A stretch of DNA of 64,000 nt from positions 2,418,001 through 2,482,000 of the forward strand of contig NZ_NERD01000002.1 in the NCBI RefSeq assembly GCF_002799155.1. The letters run 5' to 3'. The translations under genes and the position numbers were made by a program. Each line of letters opens with the position of its first letter. Positions within the stretch are counted from its first letter, which is position 1. This document shows, piece after piece, positions 8,941-18,743 of this stretch. Source of the DNA: Stenotrophomonas maltophilia. Its GTDB lineage: Bacteria > Pseudomonadota > Gammaproteobacteria > Xanthomonadales > Xanthomonadaceae. The notes under the pieces are model-generated. The model was not told the origin of the DNA, made no database searches, and worked only from the letters and a program-made list of their open reading frames with translations.

Positions 8941-8978
8941 TTTCAGGTTGTCTGGTTCGGAAGCCAAGGGGGTCCCCA

Positions 8979-11006
8979 ATGGTTGTCCACCGCCGGCTGG
9001 CGCTCTGCGTCGGCCTTGCCTGCACCGCCCTGGCCTGGGCCAGCAGCGCTGCCCCGCCCGACCGCGAGGGGGCCCTGGCCGAGATCGGCCGCTACCGCGA
9101 CCAGGCCCGTTGGCTGGATGCGCTCGGCGCGATCGAGCGCGCCAGCCAGCAGCAGCCCAACGACGACCTGCTGTTCAAGCTGCGCGTCCTGACCCTGGGC
9201 GACATCGGCAATGCCTGGCGCGCCTGGGAGCTGTACCAGCAGCGCCCGCAACTGTTCGACGCTGCACAGAAGCAACGCATCGAAGGCGACTACCTGGCCA
9301 AGCTGGTGGTCTGGAGCCTGGCCTACAGCAGCAGCGAAGACAGCCGCCTGGAGGAGGCCGAATCGACCCTGGCGCGCATGCAGCGCTACCTGGGCAGCGA
9401 AGGCACCCCACCTGTGCAGGCGCCACTGCGCATCCGCATGGACCGGCTGATCCTGCTCAACCGGCTGGGCCGCCATGCGCAGGTGCGCGCGGAAGCCCGG
9501 GCACTGCAGGGCGAAGGCCACACCCTGCCCGACTACGTGCTGCCCGCAGTGGGCGATTCGTTGATGGGTTCCCTGCACCCGGAAGAAGCCATTCCGGTGC
9601 TGCAGGCCGCGGTGGCCGGCGACCCGACACGCGACGCCTCGCATTCGGAACTGGCCTACGCCTACCTGGAAAGCGAGCAGCAGGAAAAGGCGATCGACCT
9701 GCTGCAGGCATGGCGCGACAAGGAGCCGGCGTGGCGCTGGAGCAACGGCAAATCGCCGTACGCGAACTGGTCCCGCTACGAGGCCGACCTCAACCTGGCA
9801 ATGGTGCGCGCCTACAGCGGCGACCTCCCGACCGCGCAACGCGATCTGGAATCTATGGTCGACATCGCACCGGGCAACGGTGGGCTGCAGAGTGCGCTGG
9901 GCAGCGTCTACATGATGCGCGGCTGGCCACGCAGGGCACTACAGCGCCAGCAGATGGCACACGCACTGGACCCGCGCGACATCGAACCACGGCTGGGCAT
10001 GCAGGAAGCCCATGTCGCCCTGCAGCGCGACGACCTCGCGCGCCCGCTGCACGACGACCTGGTCGCACGCTACCCCACCCAGCCCGCCGTGGAACGCATG
10101 GACCAGGCCTGGCGCGCACATCGCGGCTGGCAGCTGAAGGCATGGACCGACATCGGACGCAGTTCCGGTGGTGATGGCAGCTCGCCACTGGGCAACGACG
10201 ACCGCCGCTATGGCATGGAGGTCCAGACACCCATACTTGACGATCGCTGGCGGCTGTTCGCCTTCGCCGACCGGCGCTCGGTTGATTTCCAGGACCAGCG
10301 CATCGATCCACTGTGGCTTGGCGCAGGCGTACGCTACCGCTTCGGTCGGCTGGATGCGGAAGCCGCGGCGCTGCGCGCCAACGACCACATCGGCGATACC
10401 GGCCTGCGCGCCGGCGCCGGCTGGCAGTTCAATGATTACTGGCACGCAGGCGTGGTGGCCGCACGCCATGATCCGGATGCTTCGATGCAGGCGCGCGTGG
10501 CCGGCATCACCGCCAACAGCGTCAGTGCCCAAGTGGACTACCGGCGCAGCGAACGCACGCACTGGATGTTCGGCGCCAGCCGCTTCCGCTACGACGACGG
10601 CAACCATCGCGAACTGTTCAGCACCCGCCTCGAACAGCGCCTGCTGACCCGCCCACGGTGGCTGATCGATGGTTTGGCCAACGCTTATACCAGCCGTGGC
10701 AGCCGCGACGATGCCCCCTACTTCAACCCGAAGCGCGATCGCATGATCGAGATCGGCCTGCGCATCGACCAGCAGCTGTGGCGCCACTACGAACGCCACT
10801 TCCGGCACCGGCTGACGGTCTCGCTGGGTTACTACTGGCAGGACGGCTTCGGCAGCGCGCTGGTCCCTTCGGTGTCCTACATGCACGAATGGCAGCTGGG
10901 CCAGGGCCGCGTGTTCGAGTACGGCATGCGCTGGTCGCGGCCGGTCTACGACGGCCACCGCGAGCGTCATCTCGGCTTCGAAGCCGCACTGCGCTGGGGA
11001 GAGTGA
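8979..11006 (+). CDS. pgaA: Poly-beta-1,6-N-acetylglucosamine export porin PgaA
   Basis: A 675-residue outer-membrane protein that exports PNAG. It begins with a signal peptide (hydrophobic 5-22, cleavage near ASSA-AP). The periplasmic half (about 30-370) is helical and TPR-like, including DASHSELAYAYLESEQQEKAIDLL. The C-terminal half has alternating aromatic beta-strands of a barrel and ends in FEAALRWGE. E. coli PgaA is longer (807), so this version has a shorter helical part. AAGGGGG lies 8 nt before the ATG. First gene of pgaABCD; one base separates its stop from pgaB. Confidence 0.9.
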   Translation: MVVHRRLALCVGLACTALAWASSAAPPDREGALAEIGRYRDQARWLDALGAIERASQQQPNDDLLFKLRVLTLGDIGNAWRAWELYQQRPQLFDAAQKQRIEGDYLAKLVVWSLAYSSSEDSRLEEAESTLARMQRYLGSEGTPPVQAPLRIRMDRLILLNRLGRHAQVRAEARALQGEGHTLPDYVLPAVGDSLMGSLHPEEAIPVLQAAVAGDPTRDASHSELAYAYLESEQQEKAIDLLQAWRDKEPAWRWSNGKSPYANWSRYEADLNLAMVRAYSGDLPTAQRDLESMVDIAPGNGGLQSALGSVYMMRGWPRRALQRQQMAHALDPRDIEPRLGMQEAHVALQRDDLARPLHDDLVARYPTQPAVERMDQAWRAHRGWQLKAWTDIGRSSGGDGSSPLGNDDRRYGMEVQTPILDDRWRLFAFADRRSVDFQDQRIDPLWLGAGVRYRFGRLDAEAAALRANDHIGDTGLRAGAGWQFNDYWHAGVVAARHDPDASMQARVAGITANSVSAQVDYRRSERTHWMFGASRFRYDDGNHRELFSTRLEQRLLTRPRWLIDGLANAYTSRGSRDDAPYFNPKRDRMIEIGLRIDQQLWRHYERHFRHRLTVSLGYYWQDGFGSALVPSVSYMHEWQLGQGRVFEYGMRWSRPVYDGHRERHLGFEAALRWGE

Positions 11007-11007
11007 C

Positions 11008-12894
11008 ATGGCCCGCATCCTGCGACTGATCGTGCTCCTGCTGCTGGCCATCACGCCATCGGCGTTCGCGCAGCAGCCCGTGCATCTCGATGCCAACGAC
11101 AACGGCCTGCTGATCCTCAGCTACCACGACATCCGCGATAAGGTCGCGGCCAAGGGAGATGCTGATACCTATGCGGTGAGCACGCAGAACTTCGCCGCCC
11201 ATCTGGACTGGTTGGGGGCACATGGTTACCACCCGGTGTCGCTGTCGCAGGTGATCGATGCGTCCCAGGGGCGCGCCACGCTGCCACCGAAACCGGTGCT
11301 GCTGACCTTCGACGATGGCCTGCGCAGCGTTTACGACAAAGCCTTCCCGTTGCTGCAGGCCTACCGCTACCCGGCGCTGGTGGCGGTGATCACCGACTAC
11401 GTGGACATGGCGCCTGGCCGCAGCATCGACTACGGCTACCGCCGGTTCGGCCGCGATGACTTCGTCACCTGGGCGCAGTTGAAGCAGATGCGTGACAGCG
11501 GCCTGGTCGAAGTGGCCAGCCATACCGACGACCTGCACCACGGGGTACTTGCCAACCCGCAGGGAAACTTCACGCCCGCCGTGGTCACCCGCGTCTACAG
11601 CCCGGCCACGCACAGCTACGAGAGCGAGGCGCAATACGAACAGCGCCTGCATGCCGATCTCTCGCGCAGCGCGCAGCGCATCGAGCAACACCTGGGCGTG
11701 CGCCCGCGCGCGATCATCTGGCCCTACGCGGCCTACAACCGGATGAGCAACGACATCGCCGAACAGCTGGGCATGCCGGTCTCGTTCGACCTGGAGGGCC
11801 GCAGCACCCCGGTGGCCAGCGACCTGCATGGCCTGGCGCGCTTCCTGGTCAGCGACAACCCGACGGTGGAAGGGCTGGCCTACGAGCTGCGCCGCGATGC
11901 CGCGCTCGATGGCATCCGTGCCCTGCAGATCGACCTGGATGATGTGTACGACCCCGACCCCGCGCAGCAGGCGCGCAATCTGGATGCGCTGATCGAGCGG
12001 GTCAAGCGCATCGCACCGACCCACGTCTACCTGCAGGCGTTCGCCGATCCGGACGGCAACAACACCGCCGACGCGCTGTACTTCCCCAACCGCCACATGC
12101 CGATGCGCGCGGACCTGTTCAGCCGCGTGGCGTGGCAGCTGAAATCCCGGGCCGGCGTAAAGGTCTACGCATGGCTGCCGGTGCTCGGGTTCGAACTGCC
12201 CGATCCGGTGCAGCGGAAGGCATTGGCGATCCGCAACGGCGATCCTGATGGCATGTACCGGCTGGACTTCACCAACCCGACGGCGCGCCGGATCATGCTC
12301 GACATCTACGAGGACCTGGCGATCAATTCCTACTTCGAAGGCCTGCTCTTCCATGATGATGGCTACCTGCGCGACACGGAACTGCCGGCGCTGGCGGCCG
12401 GCGACGATGGCAGCGCACGCACCCGGGCGCTGATCGACTTCACCCTGGCCCTGCGCGACAGCGCGCAGCGCTGGCGGCCGAAGCTGGCCACCGTACGCAA
12501 CCTGTACGCCGAGCCGGTGCTGCGTCCGCAGAGCGAGGCCTGGTTCGCGCAGCGGCTGGACATGTTCAACAGGGCCTACGACCAGACCGCGCTGATGGCG
12601 ATGCCGTGGATGGAAGGCAGCAAGCATCCGGAACGCTGGCTCGACCAGCTGCTGGCCGCGGCGCGTGCACATGACCCACAGCTGCAGCACACCCTGTTCG
12701 AACTGCAGACCGTCGATTGGCGCAGCCGCCAGCCGATTCCCGCCGAACGCCTGCGCGCGCAGATCCGCCAGCTGCAGGCGCAGGGCGTGCACCACTTCGC
12801 CTGGTACCCGGACGATTTCATCGCCGACCAGCCTTCCACCCGCGATGCCCGCGCGGCGATGTCCGCCGGCACCTTCCCGTACCCGGAGAAGTGA
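11008..12894 (+). CDS. pgaB: PNAG N-deacetylase / glycosidase PgaB
   Basis: A 628-residue periplasmic enzyme that partly deacetylates PNAG for export. The N-terminal NodB-type domain (about 30-280) has LTFDDG for the catalytic and metal aspartates and ASHTDDLHH for the zinc histidines. The C-terminal domain (about 300-620) is the PgaB glycoside-binding/hydrolase type. Unlike E. coli PgaB, the signal peptide ends in SAFA-QQ with no lipobox cysteine, so this protein should be soluble in the periplasm rather than a lipoprotein. Confidence 0.92.
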   Translation: MARILRLIVLLLLAITPSAFAQQPVHLDANDNGLLILSYHDIRDKVAAKGDADTYAVSTQNFAAHLDWLGAHGYHPVSLSQVIDASQGRATLPPKPVLLTFDDGLRSVYDKAFPLLQAYRYPALVAVITDYVDMAPGRSIDYGYRRFGRDDFVTWAQLKQMRDSGLVEVASHTDDLHHGVLANPQGNFTPAVVTRVYSPATHSYESEAQYEQRLHADLSRSAQRIEQHLGVRPRAIIWPYAAYNRMSNDIAEQLGMPVSFDLEGRSTPVASDLHGLARFLVSDNPTVEGLAYELRRDAALDGIRALQIDLDDVYDPDPAQQARNLDALIERVKRIAPTHVYLQAFADPDGNNTADALYFPNRHMPMRADLFSRVAWQLKSRAGVKVYAWLPVLGFELPDPVQRKALAIRNGDPDGMYRLDFTNPTARRIMLDIYEDLAINSYFEGLLFHDDGYLRDTELPALAAGDDGSARTRALIDFTLALRDSAQRWRPKLATVRNLYAEPVLRPQSEAWFAQRLDMFNRAYDQTALMAMPWMEGSKHPERWLDQLLAAARAHDPQLQHTLFELQTVDWRSRQPIPAERLRAQIRQLQAQGVHHFAWYPDDFIADQPSTRDARAAMSAGTFPYPEK

Positions 12895-12895
12895 C

Positions 12896-14152
12896 ATGGA
12901 CATGCATCCGCTGCTGCAGGTCCTGTTCCAGTTCGCCTTCTACTATCCGATGGTGATGGCGTTCTTCTGGATGTCGGGCGGCCTGTATTACTACTTCCGG
13001 CGCGAACGCCATTCGCGCCCGCGCAACGACCCGCCGTTGATGGTCGATCCACCGTTCGCGAGCCTGCTGGTACCCTGCCACAACGAAGCAGAAAACCTGG
13101 ACGATACGCTCACTGCGGCGCTGGCCCAGCGCTACCCCGCCGACTACGAAGTGATCGCCATCGACGACGGCAGCAGCGACGACACCGGCGCACGGCTGGA
13201 CGCCCTGGCAGCAAAGCACCCACGACTGCGCGTTCTGCACCTGGACCGCAACCTGGGCAAGGCCAACGCCCTGCGCATGGGCGCGCTGGCCGCACGCTCG
13301 GAATACCTGGTGTGCATCGATGGCGACGCAATGCTGGAAGAACATGCGCTGCACTGGATGGTCTGGCATCTTGTCAGTGGCAACCGGGTCGGTGCGGTCA
13401 CCGGCAACCCGCGCATCCGCAACCGCTCCACCCTGCTCGGACGCCTGCAGGTAGCCGAGTTCTCCTCGATCATCGGCATGATCAAGCGCGCGCAGCGCGT
13501 GTACGGGCGCATCTTCACCATTTCCGGGGTGATCGCCGGCTTCCGCCGCACCGCACTGCACCAGGTCGGCTGGTGGTCCGATGACATGGTGACCGAGGAT
13601 ATCGACATCAGCTGGCGCCTGCAGCGCGCGCACTGGGACATCCGTTACGAGCCCAACGCGCTGTGCTTCATCCTGATGCCGGAAACGCTCAAGGGGCTGT
13701 GGCGGCAGCGACTGCGCTGGGCCCAGGGCGGCGTGGAGGTGATGCTGCGCCACGCACGTTCGCTGCTGCACTGGAAGGAACGCCGCATGTGGGGCGTCCT
13801 GCTGGAGTACGTGCTGAGCGTGGCCTGGGCCTACACCATGCTGTTCATCGTGGTGTTGTGGGTGCTGGGCAAGTTCATCGAAATGCCGCCACAGCTGCAT
13901 ATCGCCAGCCTGCTGCCACAGTGGCATGGCGTGATCCTGGCGCTGGTCTGCCTGCTGCAGTTCGCCAGCAGCCTGATCATCGACCGGCGTTACGAAACAC
14001 AGATTGGACGCAACTACTTCTGGGTCATCTGGTACCCGATGGCGTACTGGTTGATCAGCCTTTCCACCACCCTGGTGGCGCTGCCGAAAACCCTGCTGCG
14101 CCGTCGCAGCAAGCGCGCCACCTGGACCAGTCCCGATCGGGGGATCCGATGA
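12896..14152 (+). CDS. pgaC: PNAG synthase glycosyltransferase PgaC
   Basis: A 418-residue inner-membrane family 2 glycosyltransferase that polymerises UDP-GlcNAc. It has an N-terminal membrane helix, then the GT2 core with AIDDGSSDDT, VCIDGDAML (DxD), TEDIDISWRLQ (catalytic TED) and QRLRWAQG (QxxRW), then two or three C-terminal helices. The start is the ATG at 12896, one base after the pgaB stop; the longer open frame upstream runs inside pgaB. The end overlaps pgaD as ATGA. In E. coli PgaC and PgaD together bind c-di-GMP to activate synthesis. Confidence 0.94.
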   Translation: MDMHPLLQVLFQFAFYYPMVMAFFWMSGGLYYYFRRERHSRPRNDPPLMVDPPFASLLVPCHNEAENLDDTLTAALAQRYPADYEVIAIDDGSSDDTGARLDALAAKHPRLRVLHLDRNLGKANALRMGALAARSEYLVCIDGDAMLEEHALHWMVWHLVSGNRVGAVTGNPRIRNRSTLLGRLQVAEFSSIIGMIKRAQRVYGRIFTISGVIAGFRRTALHQVGWWSDDMVTEDIDISWRLQRAHWDIRYEPNALCFILMPETLKGLWRQRLRWAQGGVEVMLRHARSLLHWKERRMWGVLLEYVLSVAWAYTMLFIVVLWVLGKFIEMPPQLHIASLLPQWHGVILALVCLLQFASSLIIDRRYETQIGRNYFWVIWYPMAYWLISLSTTLVALPKTLLRRRSKRATWTSPDRGIR

Positions 14153-14619
14153 ACGCACCACGTCCGTCCAACCGCTTCGACTCGCGGATGATCCGCAAGC
14201 CGCATCGCCAACCGCGCTTCCAGCGCACTGCCTGGGGCTTTGTCACCCTGGCGTTCTGGGGCTTCTATTTCTACCTTTGGGCGCCCTTGGTCACCTTGTT
14301 CTCGTGGCTGGTGGGCGGGCAGCTGGCCTGGCAGCAGCTGTACGAACGGCAAAGCCAGTTCGACCCCTATGTGCTGGTGGCGCTGCCATTGATGCTGCTG
14401 TGTGCCAGCGTTCTGCTGATCGGTTGGGCCGAGTACAACCGCGCGCGCTTCCGCGGCCACGACCGGCGCCTGCCGCGGCCGTTGGCCAGCCTCAACGAAG
14501 TGGCCGCCGACCTGGGTGCCAGCACCGGGCTGGCCGAGCGCCTGAAGGGCTGCAAGGCCGCCACGCTGCACATGGATGAACATGCGCGGCCGATCGGCAT
14601 CCGCCGCGAGGTGGTGTAG
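14149..14619 (+). CDS. pgaD: PNAG synthesis accessory protein PgaD
   Basis: A 156-residue protein with two membrane helices (about 28-55 and 75-95) and a soluble tail. It fits PgaD in size, topology and position. The start overlaps the pgaC stop (ATGA). In E. coli PgaD binds PgaC in a c-di-GMP-dependent way and is needed for polymer synthesis. The gene ends in TAG, within GTGTAG, shortly before a run of SMAG palindromes. Confidence 0.87.
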   Translation: MNAPRPSNRFDSRMIRKPHRQPRFQRTAWGFVTLAFWGFYFYLWAPLVTLFSWLVGGQLAWQQLYERQSQFDPYVLVALPLMLLCASVLLIGWAEYNRARFRGHDRRLPRPLASLNEVAADLGASTGLAERLKGCKAATLHMDEHARPIGIRREVV

Positions 14620-14635
14620 GCCGATTGACTGGTGG

Positions 14636-14731
14636 GTGCCGACCTTGGTCGGCACTTGGGCCTGGTGGGTGCCGACCTTGGTCGGCACCGGGGTCTGCCG
14701 CCGAGAGCATCCACGCATGGCGTGGATCTAC
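14636..14731. repeat. Three SMAG-type palindromes between pgaD and proA
   Basis: Two identical units GTGCCGACC-TT-GGTCGGCAC lie at 14636-14655 and 14669-14688 in the same orientation. A third, ATCCACGC-ATG-GCGTGGAT, is at 14709-14727 and ends in CTAC (14728-14731), reading GTAG on the minus strand. The proA stop codon (TAG, 14730-14728) is part of that GTAG. The cluster separates the convergent pga and arg/pro operons and is probably where both messages end. Confidence 0.9.
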
Positions 14732-15975
14732 TTGCGCGTCTGCCCTTCGCCGCGCACCACGAAACGCTCGACGGTGAGCGCTTCCAGGCCCATCGGGCCG
14801 TAGGCGTGCAGGCGCGTGGTGGAAATGCCGATCTCGCTGCCCAGGCCCAGCTGGCCACCATCGGAGAAGCGCGAGGAGGCATTGACCATCACCACCGCCG
14901 AGCGCAGTGCCTTGATGAAGCGCTCGGCATGGCCGGCGTCTTCAGTGGCGATCACTTCGGTGTGATCAGAGGTGTACGCGCGGATATGCGCGATGGCCGC
15001 ATCAAGATCATCAACCACGCGCACCGCCAGTACCAGATCGAGGAACTCGGCGGCATAGTCCTCTTCGGTGGCCACCGTGCTGCCCGGCAGCAACGGCTGC
15101 GCCTGCGCATCGGCGCGCAGCTGCACGCCGCGCTCGCCCAGCGCCTGCGCCACGCGCGGCAGGAACGCTTCAGCCACATCGCGATGCACCAGCAGCGTCT
15201 CCAGCGAATTACAGGCTGCAGGGCGGCTGCACTTGCCATCCACCAGCAGGTCGATGGCCTTGCCGAGGTCGGCGCTGGCATCCACGAACAGGTGGCAGAC
15301 GCCCTTGTAATGCTTGATGACCGGCACGCGCGCGTGTTCGGCCACGAAACGGATCAGGCCTTCGCCACCGCGCGGAATGGCAAGGTCGATCAGCTCATGC
15401 AGCTGCAGCAGTTCCAGCATGGCTTCTCGGCGCAGGTCGGTCAGCACGGTCACCGCCGCCGGCGGTACGCCATTGGCCTGCAAGGCACCGGCCAGGGCCT
15501 GGGCGATGGCGGTGTTGGAGTGGATCGCTTCGGAACCACCGCGCAGGATCACGCCATTGCCGGCCTTCAGGCACAGTGCGGCCGCTTCGGCAGTCACATT
15601 TGGACGGGCTTCGTAGATCATCGCGATCACCCCCAGCGGAACGCGTACCTTCTGCACGCGGATGCCGTTCGGACGCACATCGTCGCGGGTGACCTGGCCG
15701 ACCGGATCGGGCAGCGCGGCGACCTCACGCACGGCCTCGGCCATCGCGAACAGGCGAGCCGGGTCCAGCGCCAGGCGGTCGAGCATGGCGCTGCCAATGC
15801 CCTTGTCGCGCGCGGCGGCGAGGTCACGTGCATTACCGGCCAGGATCAGCCCGGCATTCACTTCCAACGCCTGTGCCATCGCCAGCAGCAGCGAGCGGCG
15901 GGCCGCACTGTCGAGGCCGGCAATGATCTGGGCCGCGTCACGGCAGGCACGCACCTGCGCTTCGATGTCGCTCAT
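14728..15975 (-). CDS. proA: Glutamate-5-semialdehyde dehydrogenase (gamma-glutamyl phosphate reductase)
   Basis: A 415-residue aldehyde-dehydrogenase-fold enzyme that reduces gamma-glutamyl phosphate with NADPH in proline synthesis. Conserved stretches include [14 protein letters not shown] near residue 105, [11 protein letters not shown] near 130 and the active-site loop [10 protein letters not shown] near 245. I start at 15975, where AAGGA lies 7 nt upstream. An ATG at 15999 overlaps the proB stop (ATGA) but has a poor ribosome site. Last gene of the arg/pro operon; its TAG stop is supplied by the following SMAG element. Confidence 0.94.
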   Translation of the reverse strand: MSDIEAQVRACRDAAQIIAGLDSAARRSLLLAMAQALEVNAGLILAGNARDLAAARDKGIGSAMLDRLALDPARLFAMAEAVREVAALPDPVGQVTRDDVRPNGIRVQKVRVPLGVIAMIYEARPNVTAEAAALCLKAGNGVILRGGSEAIHSNTAIAQALAGALQANGVPPAAVTVLTDLRREAMLELLQLHELIDLAIPRGGEGLIRFVAEHARVPVIKHYKGVCHLFVDASADLGKAIDLLVDGKCSRPAACNSLETLLVHRDVAEAFLPRVAQALGERGVQLRADAQAQPLLPGSTVATEEDYAAEFLDLVLAVRVVDDLDAAIAHIRAYTSDHTEVIATEDAGHAERFIKALRSAVVMVNASSRFSDGGQLGLGSEIGISTTRLHAYGPMGLEALTVERFVVRGEGQTRK

Positions 15976-15995
15976 CGGGGAGTCCTTCATACCGG

Positions 15996-17153
15996 TCATG
16001 GCAGCACCAGGTCGTCGCGATGGACGACGCTGCCGCCGTAGTTGTAGCCGAGCACGGCCTGGATGTCTCGGGAGTGATGGCCGGCGATCCGGCGCACGTC
16101 ATCGGCCGCGTACTGGCTGACGCCGCGGGCGACACATACACGCCCCTGCGGCGCGTTCCAGCACACCTGCACCATGTCACCACGGCGGAACGTTCCCTCC
16201 GCAGCGGTGATGCCACCGGGCAGCAGCGAGGCGCCCTTCTCGCGCATCGCCTGTGCCGCACCCGCATCGATGACGATCACGCCCTCGGCCAGCGGCGCGT
16301 GCCGCAGCCAGTGCTTGCGGGCCGCCTCGCGGCTGCGTGCGGCATGGATGCGGGTGCCGAACAGGCGGTCCTGTGCCAGCGCGCGCACCACGTCGCTGCT
16401 GCGGCCGTTGAACAGGTAGGTCTCGATGCCGAGGCGGCCGGCCTTGGCCGCCGCCTCCAGCTTGGTACGCATGCCTCCAGTGCCGGCACGAGAACCGGCG
16501 CCTCCGGCCATCGCCAGCACGTCGTCAGTCAGTTCGGGCACGTCGTGCATTGGCCGTGCGCCGGCCACGGCGCGTGGGTCGGCACTGTACAGGCCGTCGA
16601 TGTCGGTGGCGATGAACAGCGCATCGGCGTCGACCAGTGCCGCCACGGTGGCGGCCAGGTTGTCGTTGTCGCCGAGCTTGAGCTCGTCCACCGACACGGT
16701 GTCATTCTCATTGACCACCGGCAACGCGCCCAGCCGCAGCAGTTCGCTCAGCGTGGCACGCGCATTGAGGTAGCGGCGGCGGTTGCGCAGGTCGTCGTGG
16801 GTCAGCAGCACCTGCGCCACCGGGCGTTCGAAGAAGCGCTGCCAGAGGCCGATCAGCTGCGCTTGGCCGAGTGCGGCAAGGGCCTGCCGCGCCGCCATCG
16901 CCGCACCGGGCTCATCGGCCCGCGGCAGAATCGCTCGCCCCGCCGCAACCGCGCCGGAGGAAACGATCACCACCTCGCGCCCCGCCAGAACGTTGGCGGA
17001 CACAAACTGGGCCAGGCCCAGCGCGTGGCGTGGCGACAGGCCGCCGCCATCGGCGGCCAGCAGGCTGCTGCCGACCTTCAGCACCGCACGCCGCCATGGC
17101 GGCAGCGCCTGTTCCGGGAACGGCGAGGCGACGTTGGCGGCATGCAGGCTCAT
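15996..17153 (-). CDS. proB: Glutamate 5-kinase
   Basis: A 385-residue enzyme that phosphorylates glutamate, the first step of proline synthesis. An amino-acid-kinase domain opens with [10 protein letters not shown] near residue 24 and includes [20 protein letters not shown] near 155. The C-terminal 80-100 residues form a PUA domain ([18 protein letters not shown]), as in E. coli ProB, which is feedback-inhibited by proline. It follows yciI by 11 bp and shares the arginine operon with argC/argH; both pathways start from glutamate. Confidence 0.94.
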   Translation of the reverse strand: MSLHAANVASPFPEQALPPWRRAVLKVGSSLLAADGGGLSPRHALGLAQFVSANVLAGREVVIVSSGAVAAGRAILPRADEPGAAMAARQALAALGQAQLIGLWQRFFERPVAQVLLTHDDLRNRRRYLNARATLSELLRLGALPVVNENDTVSVDELKLGDNDNLAATVAALVDADALFIATDIDGLYSADPRAVAGARPMHDVPELTDDVLAMAGGAGSRAGTGGMRTKLEAAAKAGRLGIETYLFNGRSSDVVRALAQDRLFGTRIHAARSREAARKHWLRHAPLAEGVIVIDAGAAQAMREKGASLLPGGITAAEGTFRRGDMVQVCWNAPQGRVCVARGVSQYAADDVRRIAGHHSRDIQAVLGYNYGGSVVHRDDLVLP

Positions 17154-17164
17154 GGGTCAGGGTC

Positions 17165-17428
17165 TCAGCGGGTATTCCATTCGTGCACGGTCAGGTCGGA
17201 GGCCTGCATCGTCACCAGCGGATCGGTGGCGACGATGGCCTGCGCCTGTTCCAGGTTCTCGACATTGCACAGCACATAGGCACCACCGCTGCCGTCGGCG
17301 AAACCACCAGTCAGCTGCAGCTTGCCCTGTGCCTGCAACGCGTCGAGGAAATCGCGGTGCGGTTGCACGGCCGCGGCGTTGAAATCGGGCCGGCGCATGG
17401 CCAGCACCAGGTACACGGTGGCCGCCAT
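17165..17428 (-). CDS. YciI-like protein in the arg/pro operon
   Basis: An 87-residue protein of the YCII-related, dimeric alpha/beta barrel fold. It has the family His-Asp pair (PHRDFLDAL, residues 24-32), the segment GKLQLTGGFADGSGGAYVL and a C-terminal DPL motif. Family members are small and mostly without a proven substrate. Its ATG overlaps the argH stop by one base (TGATG), so it is translated with argH. A role in handling a reactive intermediate such as a semialdehyde is possible but is only inference. Confidence 0.82.
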   Translation of the reverse strand: MAATVYLVLAMRRPDFNAAAVQPHRDFLDALQAQGKLQLTGGFADGSGGAYVLCNVENLEQAQAIVATDPLVTMQASDLTVHEWNTR

Positions 17429-18723
17429 CAGGACAGCGCCTGCCAGCGCGCACGCAGTTCATCCAGGCGCAGGTCGGCGGCCGAACCCGGCGACACGCGC
17501 GCACTCAGGCTGCCTTCCGGCGTGCGTCCCTGCCCTGCACTGTCGGCGCCGGCCGCGGCCGCCTTGTAGGCCTCGCGGAACGGCACGCCGGCCACGGCCG
17601 CTTCCACGGCGACGTCGGTGGCGTACATGCCCGAGTCGATCGCCGCACGCAGCCGGTCGTCGCGCCATTCCAGGTTGGCCAGCAGCGCCGGCAGCAGCTC
17701 CAGTGCGGCCAGGCCACGGCCGAAGCCGTGGAAGATGGCGCCCTTGGACGACTGCAGGTCGCGGTGGTAGCCCGAGGGCAGCGACAGCAGCTGCTCGATC
17801 TCGGTGCGTGCGGCGGCGACGCTGGCGTGGGTCGCGCGCATCAGTTCGATCACGTCCGGGTTGCGCTTGTTGGGCATGATCGAGCTGCCGGTGGTGTACT
17901 GCGCCGGCAATGCCACGAAACCGAATTCGGCGCTGGTGAACAGCGACAGGTCCCAGGCGATGCGGCGCAGGTCCAGCGTGGCGCCACCCAGCGCTTCCAG
18001 CGCGGCCAGCTCGAACTTCCCGCGCGACAACTGCGCGTAGATCGGAGAGACCTGCATGCGCGCGAAACCGAGCGCGGCCGTGGTGTGCTCGCGGTCCAGC
18101 GGCAGGTTCACGCCGTAGCCGGCGGCGGTGCCGAGCGGATTTGCATCGACCAGTGCGTGGGTGTCGCGGGCGCGGATGGCGTTGTCGATGAAGGCCTCGG
18201 CCCAACCGGCCCACCACATGCCGGCCGAGGAGACCACGGCACGCTGGATGTGGGTGTAGCCGGGAATCGGCAGGTCCTTCTCGGCCTGTGCGCGGTCCAG
18301 CGCGACCTTGGCCACCTCGGCGCTGAGCTGGGCCACGCGCTGCAGCTTCTCCTTCAGCCACAGGCGGGTGGCGACCAGGATCTGGTCGTTGCGGCTGCGG
18401 CCGGTGTGGATCTTGCGGCCGGCATCGCCGAGGCGTTCGGTCAGCCGCGCTTCGATCGCCGAGTGGCCATCTTCGTACTGCGTATCCAGCACGAAGCGGC
18501 CTGCGCGGAAGTCCTGCGCCAGCACGTCAAGCTCGCGCAGCAGGCCGGCCAGTTCGTCGGCGCTGAGGATGCCGATGTGCTGCAGGCCCTGCGCATGCGC
18601 GGCGCTGGCGGCGATGTCATGCAGGAAGAACTCGCGGTCGAGGATCACGTCGTCGCCGGCGAGGAAGGTCTGGATCTGGGCGTCGACAGCGACGCCGGGC
18701 TTCTGCCAAAGAAGGTCTGCCAT
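17428..18723 (-). CDS. argH: Argininosuccinate lyase
   Basis: A 431-residue enzyme of the fumarase/aspartase superfamily that splits argininosuccinate into arginine and fumarate. The superfamily signature [12 protein letters not shown] is at about residues 278-289, and TGRSRNDQ is near 100. The start is the ATG at 18723 (MADLLWQ); the open frame continues upstream into argC but without homology. It lies 20 bp after argC and is coupled to yciI. Confidence 0.95.
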   Translation of the reverse strand: MADLLWQKPGVAVDAQIQTFLAGDDVILDREFFLHDIAASAAHAQGLQHIGILSADELAGLLRELDVLAQDFRAGRFVLDTQYEDGHSAIEARLTERLGDAGRKIHTGRSRNDQILVATRLWLKEKLQRVAQLSAEVAKVALDRAQAEKDLPIPGYTHIQRAVVSSAGMWWAGWAEAFIDNAIRARDTHALVDANPLGTAAGYGVNLPLDREHTTAALGFARMQVSPIYAQLSRGKFELAALEALGGATLDLRRIAWDLSLFTSAEFGFVALPAQYTTGSSIMPNKRNPDVIELMRATHASVAAARTEIEQLLSLPSGYHRDLQSSKGAIFHGFGRGLAALELLPALLANLEWRDDRLRAAIDSGMYATDVAVEAAVAGVPFREAYKAAAAGADSAGQGRTPEGSLSARVSPGSAADLRLDELRARWQALS

Positions 18724-18743
18724 GGGGGCTCCGGAAGGCGTGT

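Noticed and set aside
8638..8978. Possible c-di-GMP (GEMM) riboswitch before pgaA
   Set aside because: I looked for the conserved core and tetraloop-receptor pattern and did not find it; only a simple 7-bp hairpin and the CRP-like site are evident.
14632..16041. 469-residue plus-strand ORF starting in the SMAG cluster and running over proA
   Set aside because: The start lies in repeat DNA and the rest is antisense to proA.
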